From Atrina japonica (taxonomy: Eukaryota; Mollusca; Bivalvia; Pterioida; Pinnidae): 64,000 bases of DNA. A model generated the notes under the pieces. It ran no database searches, had not been told where the DNA came from, and was given only the letters and a program-made list of their open reading frames with translations. Below are positions 29,258-40,038 of the stretch, in pieces (position 1 is the first letter of the stretch; each line of letters starts with the position of its first letter). The DNA lies in the NCBI GenBank assembly GCA_030159075.1, contig BROG01000042.1:496501-560500 (forward strand), given 5' to 3'. Both the position numbers and the translations under genes were made by a program.

Positions 29258-31057
29258 GGTGAACCCTGATTTTAACGATGTATTAATGTCAGTATTGTCC
29301 CATTTCACCGGTTAGATTGGTGTTTTTTTGTAACCCGGAAAACAGTCGATATATTGCTCGGAACACCTTTAGATTAATACATTCGGGTGAATAGTATCGC
29401 TAAGTTATTTGAACGCTTGGAAGGATTTAACATTGAATGAAAGCGTTTACTTTGAGCAGTAAGCGAATGTAGTTTTAAGCAAGTTAAATCCGGATCATTG
29501 TTGCCATAGCTTGATCACACAAAGTCTGCGAGGGTTTGTTAGGCTTTGTATGTGGGACTGCAGTACACTTGCAGTCGATTTCGCAATTTATATACCATTT
29601 GTCTTACAATTTTTTACTTCATTCAAGTTCTCGCAAGATCCAAGGGAATTAGATAGGTCTACAGTGATGTTAATTATTCAGATTGTTAAAAATTTTGAAC
29701 AAACAACAACATATTTCTAAAGTATAGTTTGTACAGTTTGTATATAGATCTAGGCTTGAATGTAAATTAAATCACTCGTGCATACAAATTCTTAATGAGA
29801 TCAGCGATATATAAAGCTAAAGAAGAGTTGATGAGATAAAATAGGCATATCAACATTTTATGCATACAGAAATTCTTTGTTAAAACGAAAAAATATCTAT
29901 CTCACTTTGTTTCTGGGAGAGTTCAAGTAATGAAAATTGTATTTCTTGCGTGTCACCATTCATTTTTTTCACTTCGCAGTCTGACAAAAGTCACATATTT
30001 TACGGATCCAGACTCGCGATCAAGAGTCGCGCGCGATACCGACTACTTTATAGTATGAATTATCCTACACTGTATTGGTGTACCCCACATGCAGTGAGTA
30101 AATAGTCATTAGTAAAAATGTATAGTCACAAGAGGGGATAATCTTATCAAGAAATGTGTAACTAAAAATTTCGATTAAAACTGAAAACTAGTCCTAAGAA
30201 ATCGTGTACACCCTTGATGTCTCTGAGTTTATCATCTTACTTACTGTTTTTTAAAAAAATCCTTTAGTGGCCGAGAAAACCTTTACATTATTGGCTTTGG
30301 GCGTTTATTAGGGTGTCGTTCGGAACTTTAAAACAGTTCTACCTTGCCCGGTGTTGGCTAGAAGGGATGTTTACTGTTGGAAGAAATCGGAGTACCCGGA
30401 TAAAACACGTTCGTCTGACAACTAAAATTGTGTGGACAGTTAGATCTCAACCCATGTGGTAAGTGTCTTGTTGTCCCATCCAATGGTAGGCCTGTCCGAA
30501 GAGTTGGACCTCCATATTCTTTCCACGGGGTTGGATTTTCCTGTCAAAGAGTCCAATTTTTAATTGTTTTTCTTCCAAAATCAAAATGATTATATTCAAA
30601 TAATCTATGGTGCTGGGAGTTGAGAAAGAACCATGTACAGAAAGTAAACGTTTTTAACCAACGTGTGTTCCGGAACTAATTTCAAGATCTCGCATTCAAA
30701 TGACCGCGATTGTTATTTCGGACAACACTCTGAGATGATTGTTTGGGCATAAGAGAACCATCAAAGATATATGAAAGACAAAATGGGAATGAAGAAGACA
30801 TACAACACGATATCGTAAAGGAAGCAATATTTTCAGCGGTAAATGGAAAAAGAAAACACCGAAGGCCAAATACAAAACGGCACAGAGAGGCTGTGAAAAA
30901 ATAAAACATTGGATCCATCTGAATGAAATCGTTAAGGATCGGGTCATGTAATGGGACTGTCTTATGTACCACGTGACAGGGAGGGGATTACGTATATGTG
31001 CTGTAGCATCATAGATAAGAACAAGACCAAAACTACGAGACTGCGCCCAAACTGAAT
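29258..31057. other. ITPK1 upstream region, no gene recognised
   Basis: The first few hundred bases should hold the ITPK1 5' UTR and promoter; no TATA box is evident. CpG is more frequent than in the intron (for example gcgcgcgat near 30030). Near 30740-30906 a plus-strand frame ends in a basic peptide (HRRPNTKRHREAVKK then stop) without a family match, overlapped by hydrophobic minus-strand frames; none is convincing. Confidence 0.4.
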
Positions 31058-31273
31058 TCAATGTCTACAAAGAAGAACTACTAGTAATGCAATGATTATG
31101 ATGTATATACAGAAAATGGGATCAGCTTGAAATTGAGCTTGATAAAAAATTCTAACATTTGATCCTTGTTCAGTCAAGCTCCATTTCAATAACTGCATCT
31201 GTACTTCGACCTGAAATTCGTCACTGTCTTTGGGGACGTCTATGCGAAATGAACATAATGATTTAGGATCCAT
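31058..31273 (-). CDS. Possible 71-aa protein with C-terminal membrane anchor
   Basis: The frame starts ATGGATCCT at 31273 and ends TGA at 31058. Residues 1-52 are polar and mixed (MDPKSLCSFRIDVPKDSDEF), and residues 54-68 form a hydrophobic helix (CIYIIIIALLVVLL) directly before CRH and the stop, the layout of a tail-anchored protein. It lies upstream of ITPK1 on the same strand and next to a minisatellite. No homologue recognised and no promoter seen; it may be a chance frame. Confidence 0.25.
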   Translation of the reverse strand: MDPKSLCSFRIDVPKDSDEFQVEVQMQLLKWSLTEQGSNVRIFYQAQFQADPIFCIYIIIIALLVVLLCRH

Positions 31274-31309
31274 GTTTCAAAACTCATCACTTTTATCGAC
31301 AGAGGATGA

Positions 31310-32330
31310 AAAGCTTTGGATTTGGTCAACGCAATAACAATAACACTCACCCAACTCGTAGGGTAACACTGTAATGGCTTTGAATCTGGGCTACGTAATA
31401 ACAATAACGCTCACCCAACTCGTAGGGAAACACTGTAATGGCTTTGAATCTGGGCTACGTAATAACAATAACGCTCACCCAACTCGTAGGGAGACACTGT
31501 AATGGCTTTGAATATGGGCTACGTAATAACAATAACGCTCACCCAACTCGTAGGGAAACACTGTAATGGCTTTGAATCTGGGCTACGTAATAACAATAAC
31601 GCTCACCCAACTCGTAGGGAAACACTGTAATGGCTTTGAATCTGGGCTACGTAATAACAATAACGCTCACCCAACTCGTAGGGAGACACTGTAATGGCTT
31701 TGAATCTGGGCTACGTAATAACAATAACGCTCACCCAACTCGATCGTAGGGAGACATTGTAATAGCTTGGAATTTGGGCTACGTAATAACAGTAACGCTC
31801 ACCCAACTCGTAGGGAAACACTGTAATGGCTTTGAATCTGGGCTACGTAATAACAATAACGCTCACCCAACCCGATCGTAGGGAGACATTGTAATAGCTT
31901 GGAATTTGGGCTACGTAATAACAATAACGCTCACCCAACTCGTAGGGAAACACTGTAATGGCTTTGAATCTGGGTTACGTAATAACAATAACGCTCACCC
32001 AACTCGATCGTAGGGAGACATTGTAATAGCTTGGAATTTGGGCTACGTAATAACAATAACACTCACCCAACTCGTAGGGAGACATTGCAATAGCTTGGAA
32101 TTAGAGCTACGTAATAACAATAACGCTCACCCAACTCGTAGGGAGACATTGTAATAGCTTGGAATTTGGGCTACCTCATAACAATAACGCTCACCCAACT
32201 CGTAGGGAGACATTGTAATAGCTTGGAATTTGGGCTACGTAATAACAATAACGCTCATGCAACTCCTAGGGAGACACTGTAATGGCTTTGAATCTGGGCT
32301 ACGCAACAACAAAATGCTCACCCAATTCTT
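31310..32330. repeat. Minisatellite, unit 64 bp
   Basis: About 16 copies of a 64-bp unit with taacaataacgctcacccaa, ctcgtaggga(a/g)acactg and ctttgaatctgggctacg. Several units carry a 4-bp insertion giving cgatcgtaggg. Starts of ctacgt at 31391 and 31455 fix the period. Confidence 0.95.
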
Positions 32331-34170
32331 GTTTCGTATCGGAAGGCATTATACAGGATGACCTTTCATTATTCCATTGTTTTTCCTAGCAAATCTGGAT
32401 GAAGTAATCTGCGGCAATCAGTTAGATTTAAAGTAGGTTAGAACATAATCAACATAAAATAAAAGTCTTTTTGTGACTGTATTAAAATAAATTATTGCGT
32501 GGATATTGTTCCCACGCTGTTACATTTTTCGAAATGTTTACGAAAACCAACTTCCCGGATTCGTTGGGACACAACGTAGATGTAGACACGTGTTATGATA
32601 AATGTACCTTTCTGTGAGTAGACAGTTATTATATCAACTCTTTAATATTATTAGGTTATTCTGTTGCTGCTGATGATGATGACCGAGACGACGTGATATA
32701 ATACATGACCGAGCATCTTAGAAAAAGGGAGTGATAAACAAAGTTTCTTAAAGAAAATTAACATAAAACTGCTGTTACCAGCGATTTTTATGTATGACAG
32801 ATTTAACGGCGTGATTGTTGCACCAGTCACAACAGATTTAAACAAACTTTTATTTGCTCGTTTGTATTGTCTGCCATGATAGTATACCATGATGTTACTG
32901 TAAACTTGGATATTTCCGCGTGTTATTAATTATGTGATTTTATTATGCAAACCATACGCGGGGGTGTATTTTACGCGAATGGCACACCTTACTGTGACCA
33001 GTCGTGTATTAAACGATCATTCTTATCACAACTGTGTGACTGGTGCCCGGCTTGTAATTTACAGGAAGGTCCCTTCATCGCCCCCACGCGTACATTTTCA
33101 CGTGTACAATATTCAGTCATACAAACATGGGGACCTACACTGCATTATTCCTACATAATACTGTTATGTTGGAAGATTGAATTTACCGAGTAGATGTAAA
33201 TACAAAACTGACAGCATGACAATACACTGACATATTGTCACACAAATGTCAACAGTGACAAGCGATCTTTCTTTCAAAAACTTGGTGATATGATGATATA
33301 AGCCCGAGCTTTTGGGGGTCGTTTAACACTGACTTTGACCAACGTCTCTAACAGTTAAAAATATCAAATCAGTAATTCTGTGAATGAAATTGTACATGTA
33401 TAAGCAGATTTTCAGTGTTTTGACCGTCGCATGAAACAAGCAGTACTACTGTATACAGCTTTGAATCGGTGAAGACAGCGATCAGGATCTCATGAAAGTA
33501 ATGACCATTTTAAGAGCAACACTATTTCGATTGTATAGCCTACAATGTACAAAGTAACAAATTTAAACATCAAGCTGATTCGTTTAGTTCTACATTAGTT
33601 TAAACATATTTTATTTATGTCAAATATACATACATATAACATCATGTTTTGGTGAATTTTCAAAGAAAAATGTAGAAATAGGCTGTTCTTTTCTCTGAAT
33701 AATTTCAATATCATTTTGCAATTCTGCATATTTTCACTTTTAGAGTCGTAGAATATGAAATATTTTTTTTTTAAAAGCCAACCTTTTCACACAGGTGACA
33801 AAGATTGCATCTTTCAAATGTAATAAATAACAATCATGCAGTTTCTATGGACGTTTACCCTAGGCAAAGAAATATACATTACTTGAAGTACATGGGTAGG
33901 GACTATATACACTATATCTATTGAAATTCTTTATATTTGCTTTTGTTTTTTTGTTTTTTATTTGTTTATTTATTTATTTATTTTTTTTTTTTTTGGTGAG
34001 GAAAGCATGGGCGATAACTAGTATAGCTGCTATAATACAAAGGTTATCAGAGTTATCTTTCTTCATGCAGTAAAAAAGTCTACCACGACACCGAGTCCCT
34101 CAAAATAATTTTATGCACCGATTTTAAGCGATTTTACCCCCAAAAAATCGCTTAAAATCGGGACAGAAAA
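32331..34170. other. Gene-less stretch left of the Polinton
   Basis: Unique sequence, with an A/T-rich simple run near 33940-33995. Short overlapping frames near 32650-33190 show no domain. Confidence 0.5.
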
Positions 34171-34459
34171 TTCGGCCTAACACGACCGCAATCAATTCTT
34201 AATTGAACCACTTATAACTTAGTAGGAAGGATGTTGAAAGCTTCAAACCGTATAAGACTTGGAGACTGAGCAACATCACAACATAATAGAACTCAAATTA
34301 TAGTTTTGGAACAACAGAAAGACCAAAACATATGCTCAAGACGATCGTTAACCAGTCAATAGGAGTGTTTCACAACTGCAATCTGTAATATAGATGAGAT
34401 ATTACTAGATTTAGGTTTATTTCAATTAACGATAGGGCCTATATCACACACAACCAAAA
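34171..34459. repeat. Host tandem repeat, left remnant carrying an uninterrupted target site
   Basis: At 34323-34350 it reads accaaaacatatgctcaaga followed by cgatcgtt. The same 28 bases are obtained by joining the left flank of the Polinton (accaaaa + catatg) to its right flank (ctcaagacgatcgtt). This copy is therefore the unoccupied site, retained beside the insertion. Confidence 0.85.
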
Positions 34460-34465
34460 CATATG
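34460..34465. repeat. Target-site duplication, left (catatg)
   Basis: Six bases identical to 46562-46567; 6 bp is the duplication length made by Polinton integrases. Confidence 0.9.
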
Positions 34466-35120
34466 AGTAGTTATAGGCAGCTCCATAGCGCATTTGAATT
34501 TTGGCCGTTAGGCGCTGTTTGATGACGTCATCAGAATGCTGGCTTCTGATTGGCCAATTCAAATGCCCGCCATGGAGCCGCGATAACCGGAAAAGCGTCA
34601 TACCAGAAATGAGGTCATACCGGAAGTGCGTCATACCGGAAGTAAGGTCCTGTTGTCATGGCAATAGGAAGAAAGACCCAATCGTGTAGTTTGGAGGCGT
34701 GTCTATGACCGGAAGTAGAAGGTTGTGGGGCGGCCATCTTGGATAAGGAGCCAATGAGAGCTTTCGTTACAAGAGGTTGGGGTCACGAGAGGTCACGTGA
34801 GTTCACGAGAAGTCAACGGCTATAGAGAAAAGTTGGGTTTTTCCAGTTTTGAGCTGAGAGTGAATCTATTTTTAGAACCGAAACTTTGGGTTTTTCCAGG
34901 TTTGTGAAACCAGCAGTTGGTGGCGCCACCGTCGGTGAGAGTGCGCATGCGCGAGAAACGGTAGGCCGAGCTCGTAACCGTGAGTTAGTCGGCGAGAGTC
35001 CTGTTTCAAGTGTGCAAGCGCGAGAAGCGGTAGGCCGAGCTCGACTCAAGCTTGAACTAAGACTTGTACTAAGATTTGTTGAGTATGTACAAAGGGAGAT
35101 CACTCTGTATACCTTGTATG
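34466..35120 (+). repeat. Left terminal inverted repeat
   Basis: Matches the reverse complement of about 45955-46561 with substitutions and indels, including an internal duplication around cgagctcgtaaccg and cgagctcgactcaag on the left. The inner limit is set at the shared gggagatcactctgtat block. Confidence 0.9.
34519..34952 (+). promoter_or_regulatory. Cluster of host-type promoter motifs in the left TIR
   Basis: Visible motifs: CRE TGACGTCA at 34523-34530; CCAAT as attgg near 34548; ETS/GABP-type CCGGAAGT at 34620, 34636 and 34709; a YY1-like gccatcttgg at 34733; E-box CACGTG at 34794; NRF1-type TGCGCATGCGC at 34942-34952. Most are kept in the right TIR. Motif identities are pattern matches only; binding is not shown. 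Confidence 0.5.
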
Positions 35121-35872
35121 GATCTGAACGATCATAAACTGTATAGTGATGGTTTTTTTTCCAGTTTTGAGGTCTAGAGTGAATGAACATTGAATAGATG
35201 ATGGGGTATTCCCCTGATACCATAATTAAGTGATAAGTAATGAAAACCTTATTAACGTTGCTAGTTGCCTAATTTTTTTCAGAGATATTCAAATTTACTG
35301 TTTGTACATGTTTCATACGATAAACACTAAGCCTATGTAATAAACATTCAAATACTCACCCTATGCTGGTAGTGGTTTTCTGACGATGTTGACTCTTCGA
35401 GCTCCGGATCGTAAATGAGCTCTCAGAGGTCTAACTGAACCTATACTCTAGTCATGTGACTTTTTTTCTGAGATATTTATATGTTTAATGCATGGTATCT
35501 AATAAAAAATGAAACACTAACCCTATGCTGATAGTAGTGGTTTTTTCTTATGATGTTAACACCTCGAGCTTCGGATCTCAAATGAGTTTTCACAGGCTGA
35601 ACTGAACCTCTCTCTAGTCACATGACTTATTATATTTAGACTTTCATCTAATGAAGTGAATACATCATAACAAAAACACAAAAACACAAATGAAATAAAA
35701 TTTAATGTTGAATATACACTGGTAATTAAGTAGTGTTTAGTCACTACACTATTTTTTAAACTCACCGCTACAGAATAACACAAACCCTGCACACCTTTAG
35801 TGAAGGTTTCTTTTCGAATAAGTTAGGTGGCCCTTAAAAGAGCCGTTGAATTTTTCTCGTTGGAGAGAAAGA

Positions 35873-36208
35873 CTATTGGTCATCCAGCAGACTTCGCAAG
35901 TATCTGACGTCCATCTCCTTTTCTTCTATCAGCTGTCTTATTTGGCGTTGCCAGTGAACCCTCAAATCACACTGTGCCATAGCATGCTCCACCTCAGGCA
36001 TTGGTGGTACTGATGGCACAGCTCTTGGCTCAGGACGTAAAGGTGGTGGTGTCCTGGGCCTATAAGGTGGTGGTGGCAATGGACGACTCGTAAACGTGGA
36101 CCTACGTAGAGTAACCCTCACAACTATCAATCTTCTCTTCGTCGACGAACTCCGATGAATGCCTCTACGTAAATCACTCTCCGATGGTGCATCTTTCAAG
36201 TTGTCCAT
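35873..36208 (-). CDS. Proline-rich arm protein, left copy (111 aa)
   Basis: The frame is intact, from ATG 36208 to TAG 35873. A basic N-terminus (DLRRG, STKRRLIVVRVTLRR) leads into a Pro-rich centre (PLPPPPYRPRTPPP) and a charged, probably helical C-terminus (QIRQLIEEKEMDVRYLRSLL). The centre holds a PPxY motif (PPPY), the type bound by WW domains of NEDD4-family ligases and used as a late domain by some viruses; use here is inference. It reads outward toward the left end from a TATA/initiator promoter. A homologue sits in mirror position at 44602-44901, so the gene lies in the inverted arms. No family name known to me. Confidence 0.6.
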   Translation of the reverse strand: MDNLKDAPSESDLRRGIHRSSSTKRRLIVVRVTLRRSTFTSRPLPPPPYRPRTPPPLRPEPRAVPSVPPMPEVEHAMAQCDLRVHWQRQIRQLIEEKEMDVRYLRSLLDDQ

Positions 36209-36216
36209 GATGATGA

Positions 36217-36252
36217 ACTAATACCGAGACTCAGACAGTACAAGCTTATATA
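36217..36252 (-). promoter_or_regulatory. TATA box and initiator of the left arm gene
   Basis: Minus strand: TATATAA at 36252-36246, then ctcggtattagttc about 28-33 nt downstream, then ATG at 36208. The same TATA plus ctcggtatcagttc arrangement precedes the right-arm copy, which supports a real start site and a 5' UTR of only about 12 nt. Confidence 0.65.
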
Positions 36253-36279
36253 GAGTTAATGACGTCACGTATTGATTTT

Positions 36280-36500
36280 TTCCGTCTAGACATCTGGCCA
36301 CCTGTTTTTGACATCTGGCCACCTGTTTTTAACATTTTTGACACTTGGCATCTGAACACCTGTTTTTGACACTTGCTATCTGACCACCTGTTGTTGACGA
36401 TTTTTCTGTCCAGACATTTGGCCACCTGTTTTTGACACTTGCTATCTGGCCACCTGTTGTTGAAGATTTTCTGTCTAGACATCTGGCCACCTGTTTTACT
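36280..36500. repeat. Short tandem repeat, unit about 25-45 bp
   Basis: Repeats of catctggccacctgttttt and gacacttgctatctg in the Polinton, next to the left arm. The minus-strand frame across it is periodic. Confidence 0.85.
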
Positions 36501-36539
36501 GTCACTTTTATTTTACCAGTGCCTTATTCTTTCTCTGAA

Positions 36540-36845
36540 TCTTTTACTTAGAATTTCTATAGCTCGTACGTCTCATAGAGTTGTGTTACACGCACTATTA
36601 CGCTTAGTTTCCTTATTTTCTTTTTTACTTAGAATATCTATAGCTCGTACGTCTCATAGAGTTGTGTTACACACACACTATTACGCTTAGTATCTTTATT
36701 TTCTTTTTACATAGAATCTCTATAGCTCGTGTACGTCTCATAGAGTTGTGATACACACACTATTAAGCTTTGTAGCCTTATTTTCTCTTACTTAGAATCT
36801 CTATATCCCGTACGTCTCATAGAGTTTGTGATACTACTACTCCTT
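36540..36845. repeat. Four copies of an about 80-88 bp unit
   Basis: Each contains ctatagctcgtacgtctcat (with small changes), agagttgtg and cactattacgctt. Inside the Polinton, no gene. Confidence 0.9.
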
Positions 36846-37081
36846 CTCATAGTTTCTCAATTGTGTTTTTACACCATATAACTCTTGTACCTTTGTGTCT
36901 ACCGTGTGCTAGGTGCACACCTTATACCCAGATAAAATACATAAACAACAAAAATAATTTCGTAATGCAACATGTTTTAATTTTCCCCGTTAAAAAAGAA
37001 ATCAAACTGTATTTTCGCAGAGGGTTAGGGGAATGTCCCTCTGGAAAATGTACAATGATTGAATGAACAAATAAACAATTC

Positions 37082-37437
37082 TTAAACTGTCCCTTCATTA
37101 TGGAAACGGAGTTCCAGTTCCATCAAACGATACACCGTATCCCAAAGTCGGTTTCGGTCCGTTTCTTTGCCCATTGAGTAGCTCTCCAATCTGGACAGTA
37201 GAATTTCTGTTTGTAAATGCTCTAAATGCTTTAGGAATGCTGGATTGCTCTAAACAAAATGTTCATTTCGTTCACCGTGTCTAGAGCCTCGTCAAAGTAG
37301 TGAAACATCATTGTGCAGTCATCATACATCATCAGGCAGGAATGTTGATTTTGACTCGGATGATCAATCTCACACCCGTAACATTGAGTTTTGGCTACTT
37401 CGTACATCTTGTTTAATATGGCTTCTGCGTACACCAT
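37082..37437 (-). pseudogene. Cys-rich Polinton gene of unknown function, frameshifted
   Basis: The frame from ATG 37437 encodes a Cys/His cluster, QCYGCEIDHPSQNQHSCL (C-x2-C-x6-SQ-x2-H-x-C), which looks like a small metal site. It is followed by an acidic helical stretch to a stop near 37231. The reading then continues in another frame with a charged helical tail ending at TAA 37082-37084, so one frameshift near 37250 seems to split the gene. I have a recollection of similar Cys clusters in uncharacterised mollusc proteins but cannot name the family. Confidence 0.4.
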
Positions 37438-37611
37438 GTGTCATTGACTATCAATGGATTGACTGTAGCTCTGTTCATGTTGTAGTTGATGTTGACGAAA
37501 ATAACTAGTGTAGTGGTCCACAAGCAAAAATTCATCTGATCCGTTTCAAGTCTGAACTGCAGTTTTAATAGCTGTGTGAATCACGTGACATTCTTATCTC
37601 ATCTATGTATT

Positions 37612-37803
37612 TTAATTGCTTGTAAACAAATGTCTCTCGATCATGTCACGGGTTATACCGTAGATCTCACAATAGATAGGATTTTGACGTAATGCACTTA
37701 CATCTTCTGTAAAGGTTTCTAATACGCATAAGCGGTCTGTCGTAAAAATCGCATCATCAAACATATGATACACAATCCCTATATAATGTGCGGGTGTTTT
37801 CAC
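37612..37803 (-). CDS. Small unassigned frame in the Polinton (63 aa)
   Basis: Non-repetitive minus-strand frame starting MKTPAHYIGIVYHMFDD. No motif recognised. It lies on the strand of the other late genes and may be a piece of a broken gene. Confidence 0.3.
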   Translation of the reverse strand: MKTPAHYIGIVYHMFDDAIFTTDRLCVLETFTEDVSALRQNPIYCEIYGITRDMIERHLFTSN

Positions 37804-37974
37804 ACCACGTACATAAGTATTCCAATCGTATCTAATGTTTCATTCTTCTGTGTAATAGAGAACAACAGATCATCCATACAGTTGCAATCATGATATCTCT
37901 CTGTGTGCACTCTGATGGGATGTCAGCCTATGTCATACCCATCAGGTCACGTGATCCCTGAATCGTATCTCTGT

Positions 37975-38185
37975 ACTTTTCCCCATTTTCCTCATCTCTC
38001 TCTCTTTCTCTTATTTCTTTTCTCTCATTTCTTCTCTTTCTTTTCTATCTCTCTCTCATTTCTTCTCTTTCTCCACATGTTCACCTTTCACTCATTTCTT
38101 TTCTCTCTCTCTCATTTCTTCTCTCTCCACATGTTCACTTTTCTCTCATTTCTTTTCTCTCTCATGCACACCCCCACATTTTCTT
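37975..38185. repeat. CT-rich low-complexity tract
   Basis: Repeats of ctctcatttcttttctct with ccacatgttcac inserts. The plus-strand frame (103 codons of Ser/Phe/Leu) is an artefact. Confidence 0.9.
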
Positions 38186-38380
38186 TCTACTTTATATTGT
38201 TTTTTAGCTCATAAATAAGTCTATTCACTCAACATTTTATTACCCCGCTCAACTTAGAAGTAGTTGTTGGAGGATTAGGGCCGTCCCTCTAAGACTACGT
38301 ACAGTGATACCAAAAAACAAAATAATAATAATAATGATAAGAAAATAAGAAAACAACAAAGAGTTTAATACGTCTCACTA

Positions 38381-38713
38381 CTACGGTTGATCTTGCCCAT
38401 ACAGCGCGGAGCAAAAGAACGTCAGCTTTTGTCCTAGATCGGTCGGTTCGGATTCCTTGACGTAATTAAACCCATACTTGTCGTGACTGACAGGACTGAT
38501 ACACGGTTGATTTGGGTACAGGTATGAGATATTGCTCTCTAAAGCATCTCCAAACAAACGATCGTTTAGTAAAGGATCGATGTTTCTTTTTCTTGGTCTA
38601 GGTTGAGGACTTAACGATTGAAATAAAACATGACTAGGGGCACCTAAGGGACGTAAATAATACACATACATACTATTGAGTTGATGAGCATTCAAGCCTT
38701 GAATAGTTTGCAT
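38381..38713 (-). CDS. Unassigned Polinton protein following the capsid gene (110 aa)
   Basis: A continuous frame begins MQTIQGLNAHQLNSMYVYYL 5 bp after the capsid frame and ends before a low-complexity tract. The part GLNAHQLNSMYVYYLRP faintly recalls the C-terminal region of adenovirus-type (C5) cysteine proteases, where the catalytic Cys precedes a [HY]Y-x-[LVI]-Y-[FY]-L segment, but no Cys is present there. I would not call it a protease on this. The C-terminal half (RPRKRN...) has no match. Confidence 0.35.
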   Translation of the reverse strand: MQTIQGLNAHQLNSMYVYYLRPLGAPSHVLFQSLSPQPRPRKRNIDPLLNDRLFGDALESNISYLYPNQPCISPVSHDKYGFNYVKESEPTDLGQKLTFFCSALYGQDQP

Positions 38714-38717
38714 GGTT

Positions 38718-39413
38718 TCAATAGTCTATAGCCACTTCTCTCTGTTTGTTGATTTCTAATACGTTATCAAATTCTCCATAGACAATGCAGTTCACACTCT
38801 CTGCTAAAGCTTGAGAAAATTGAAGTTCGATGCGTAAATTTCCTGTTTTTATCCAGTGTAACTTGCTCTGATCATTGTCTTGATCAGCTGTCAAATCAAA
38901 ACACCACAAGGTAAATCCTCTTCTATAGTTGTCAATGGTCACGGAAGGGGCCCAGTCTTCGCCTAATCGACCTAATTCTTGATATAAGCTCAAATATGAT
39001 CGCAAATGTTTTCAAAGTCAGGTTCTAAAGGAAGAGTGCAAAGACTTTCTCCATTGACACTATGATCCATCATATTAAAGGTTTTACTTTCACTGATACG
39101 TTCATGACGTTCAGCTAGTCCTGAGTTTGTCTCGCCAACATCATCGGTATGAGGATTCAACTTGTCAAATCGTCCAGGTTGATCCTTGTACCATAAACTT
39201 GTCGCAGTAATTTGATATTTTAACGTTTCGTTAGAACTTTTCGAGATAAGCTCGATAGGGATAGGTATCGGTTCCAGGAGTGATCACTTTTCCATTTAGA
39301 TTACAATCGATCTTGGAAAACAAACTATGCAGCAAATTGTTGACGGGAGTGATTTGACTATCATTTGCTAGATCAGTTCCATCTTGTTTGACGATTCTTT
39401 TTGCATCATCATC
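38718..39413 (-). pseudogene. Major capsid protein remnant (double jelly-roll, hexon-like), internally shortened
   Basis: The C-terminal part (95 codons, 39005-38718) holds [12 protein letters not shown] and [20 protein letters not shown] followed by [12 protein letters not shown]. This is the hallmark of the Polinton/adintovirus capsid family, found in animal genomes under names such as F54H12.2-like. Upstream, fragments in other frames (TYPYRAYLEKF, then SLWYKDQPGRFDKLN) match the N-terminal jelly roll. The N-terminal frame has no ATG and meets stops just upstream. About 230 codons in total is less than half of a normal capsid protein, so a central deletion plus frameshifts are inferred. 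It starts immediately after the basic protein gene. Confidence 0.65.
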
Positions 39414-39416
39414 TTA

Positions 39417-39971
39417 TTATTCAAAGATATCTTGCTCTCTTCCGACCTGTTTAGATTTACTTGTAGAAGTAGACTGAAAGGGACGGCTCATTCGTTTCTT
39501 TTTTATACTACTGTTCGTATGACTCGTTGTTCCTGTGCGTTTCTTGCCTACTAAACGAGAAGCGACATGAGAGGGGGCACGAGCTAATGTTTTCTTAGGA
39601 CCCGTCATTAAGTTGCTCACTGCTTCTTTTCCTCGTTGAACAAGAGCATTTTTCAATGAACGTTTATTCTGTATCACATCCATACCCGTATTCAAAGCAA
39701 ATTTGGCTATATGAGGAATGGCTTTCGTCATGGTAGGTTTGAGAAAGTCTGACCAAATACCTTTGCCATATTGCATATCAGATGCTCTGGGACTAAATGC
39801 TCCTACGAGTGTATTGACGATACTCCCTGCAAGTCTTAATGGATTGATGATCCCACCTCTCTGAGGAGAGATCAGACCATGAGTTGTCCTCGTTAACGAT
39901 TGAGTCAGTTTAGGGAAGAGAAGCCCATAGCCTTTCTGACGAGGTACCCATTTATGAACGATGAGTGTCAT
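39417..39971 (-). CDS. Basic minor-capsid/core-like protein (184 aa)
   Basis: Open from ATG 39971 to TAA 39417. It starts with an uncharged region, then SPQRGGIINPLRL, a Gly/Ala-rich amphipathic part, KRSLKNALVQRGKEAVSNL, and a strongly basic tail (VGKKRTGTT, SIKKKRM). This layout is typical of the small basic proteins encoded beside capsid genes in Polintons and adintoviruses and recalls adenoviral precursor core proteins. QRGG|I resembles an adenovirus-protease-type cleavage site; cleavage is inference. It is one of the few intact frames in the element. Confidence 0.6.
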   Translation of the reverse strand: MTLIVHKWVPRQKGYGLLFPKLTQSLTRTTHGLISPQRGGIINPLRLAGSIVNTLVGAFSPRASDMQYGKGIWSDFLKPTMTKAIPHIAKFALNTGMDVIQNKRSLKNALVQRGKEAVSNLMTGPKKTLARAPSHVASRLVGKKRTGTTSHTNSSIKKKRMSRPFQSTSTSKSKQVGREQDIFE

Positions 39972-40038
39972 AATGTGTCACTATCAATACAATCCTTAGG
40001 AATGGATTCAAACGTGGGAACTTGAAGCCTTTATAGAT

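Noticed and set aside
30682..31061. Two overlapping hydrophobic minus-strand frames of 96 and 121 codons as membrane protein genes
   Set aside because: They overlap in different frames, have phenylalanine-rich composition typical of the antisense of an A-rich strand, and show no motif.
38381..38713. Adenovirus-type C5 protease
   Set aside because: Only a vague resemblance around MYVYYL; the catalytic Cys is not visible, so kept as unassigned.
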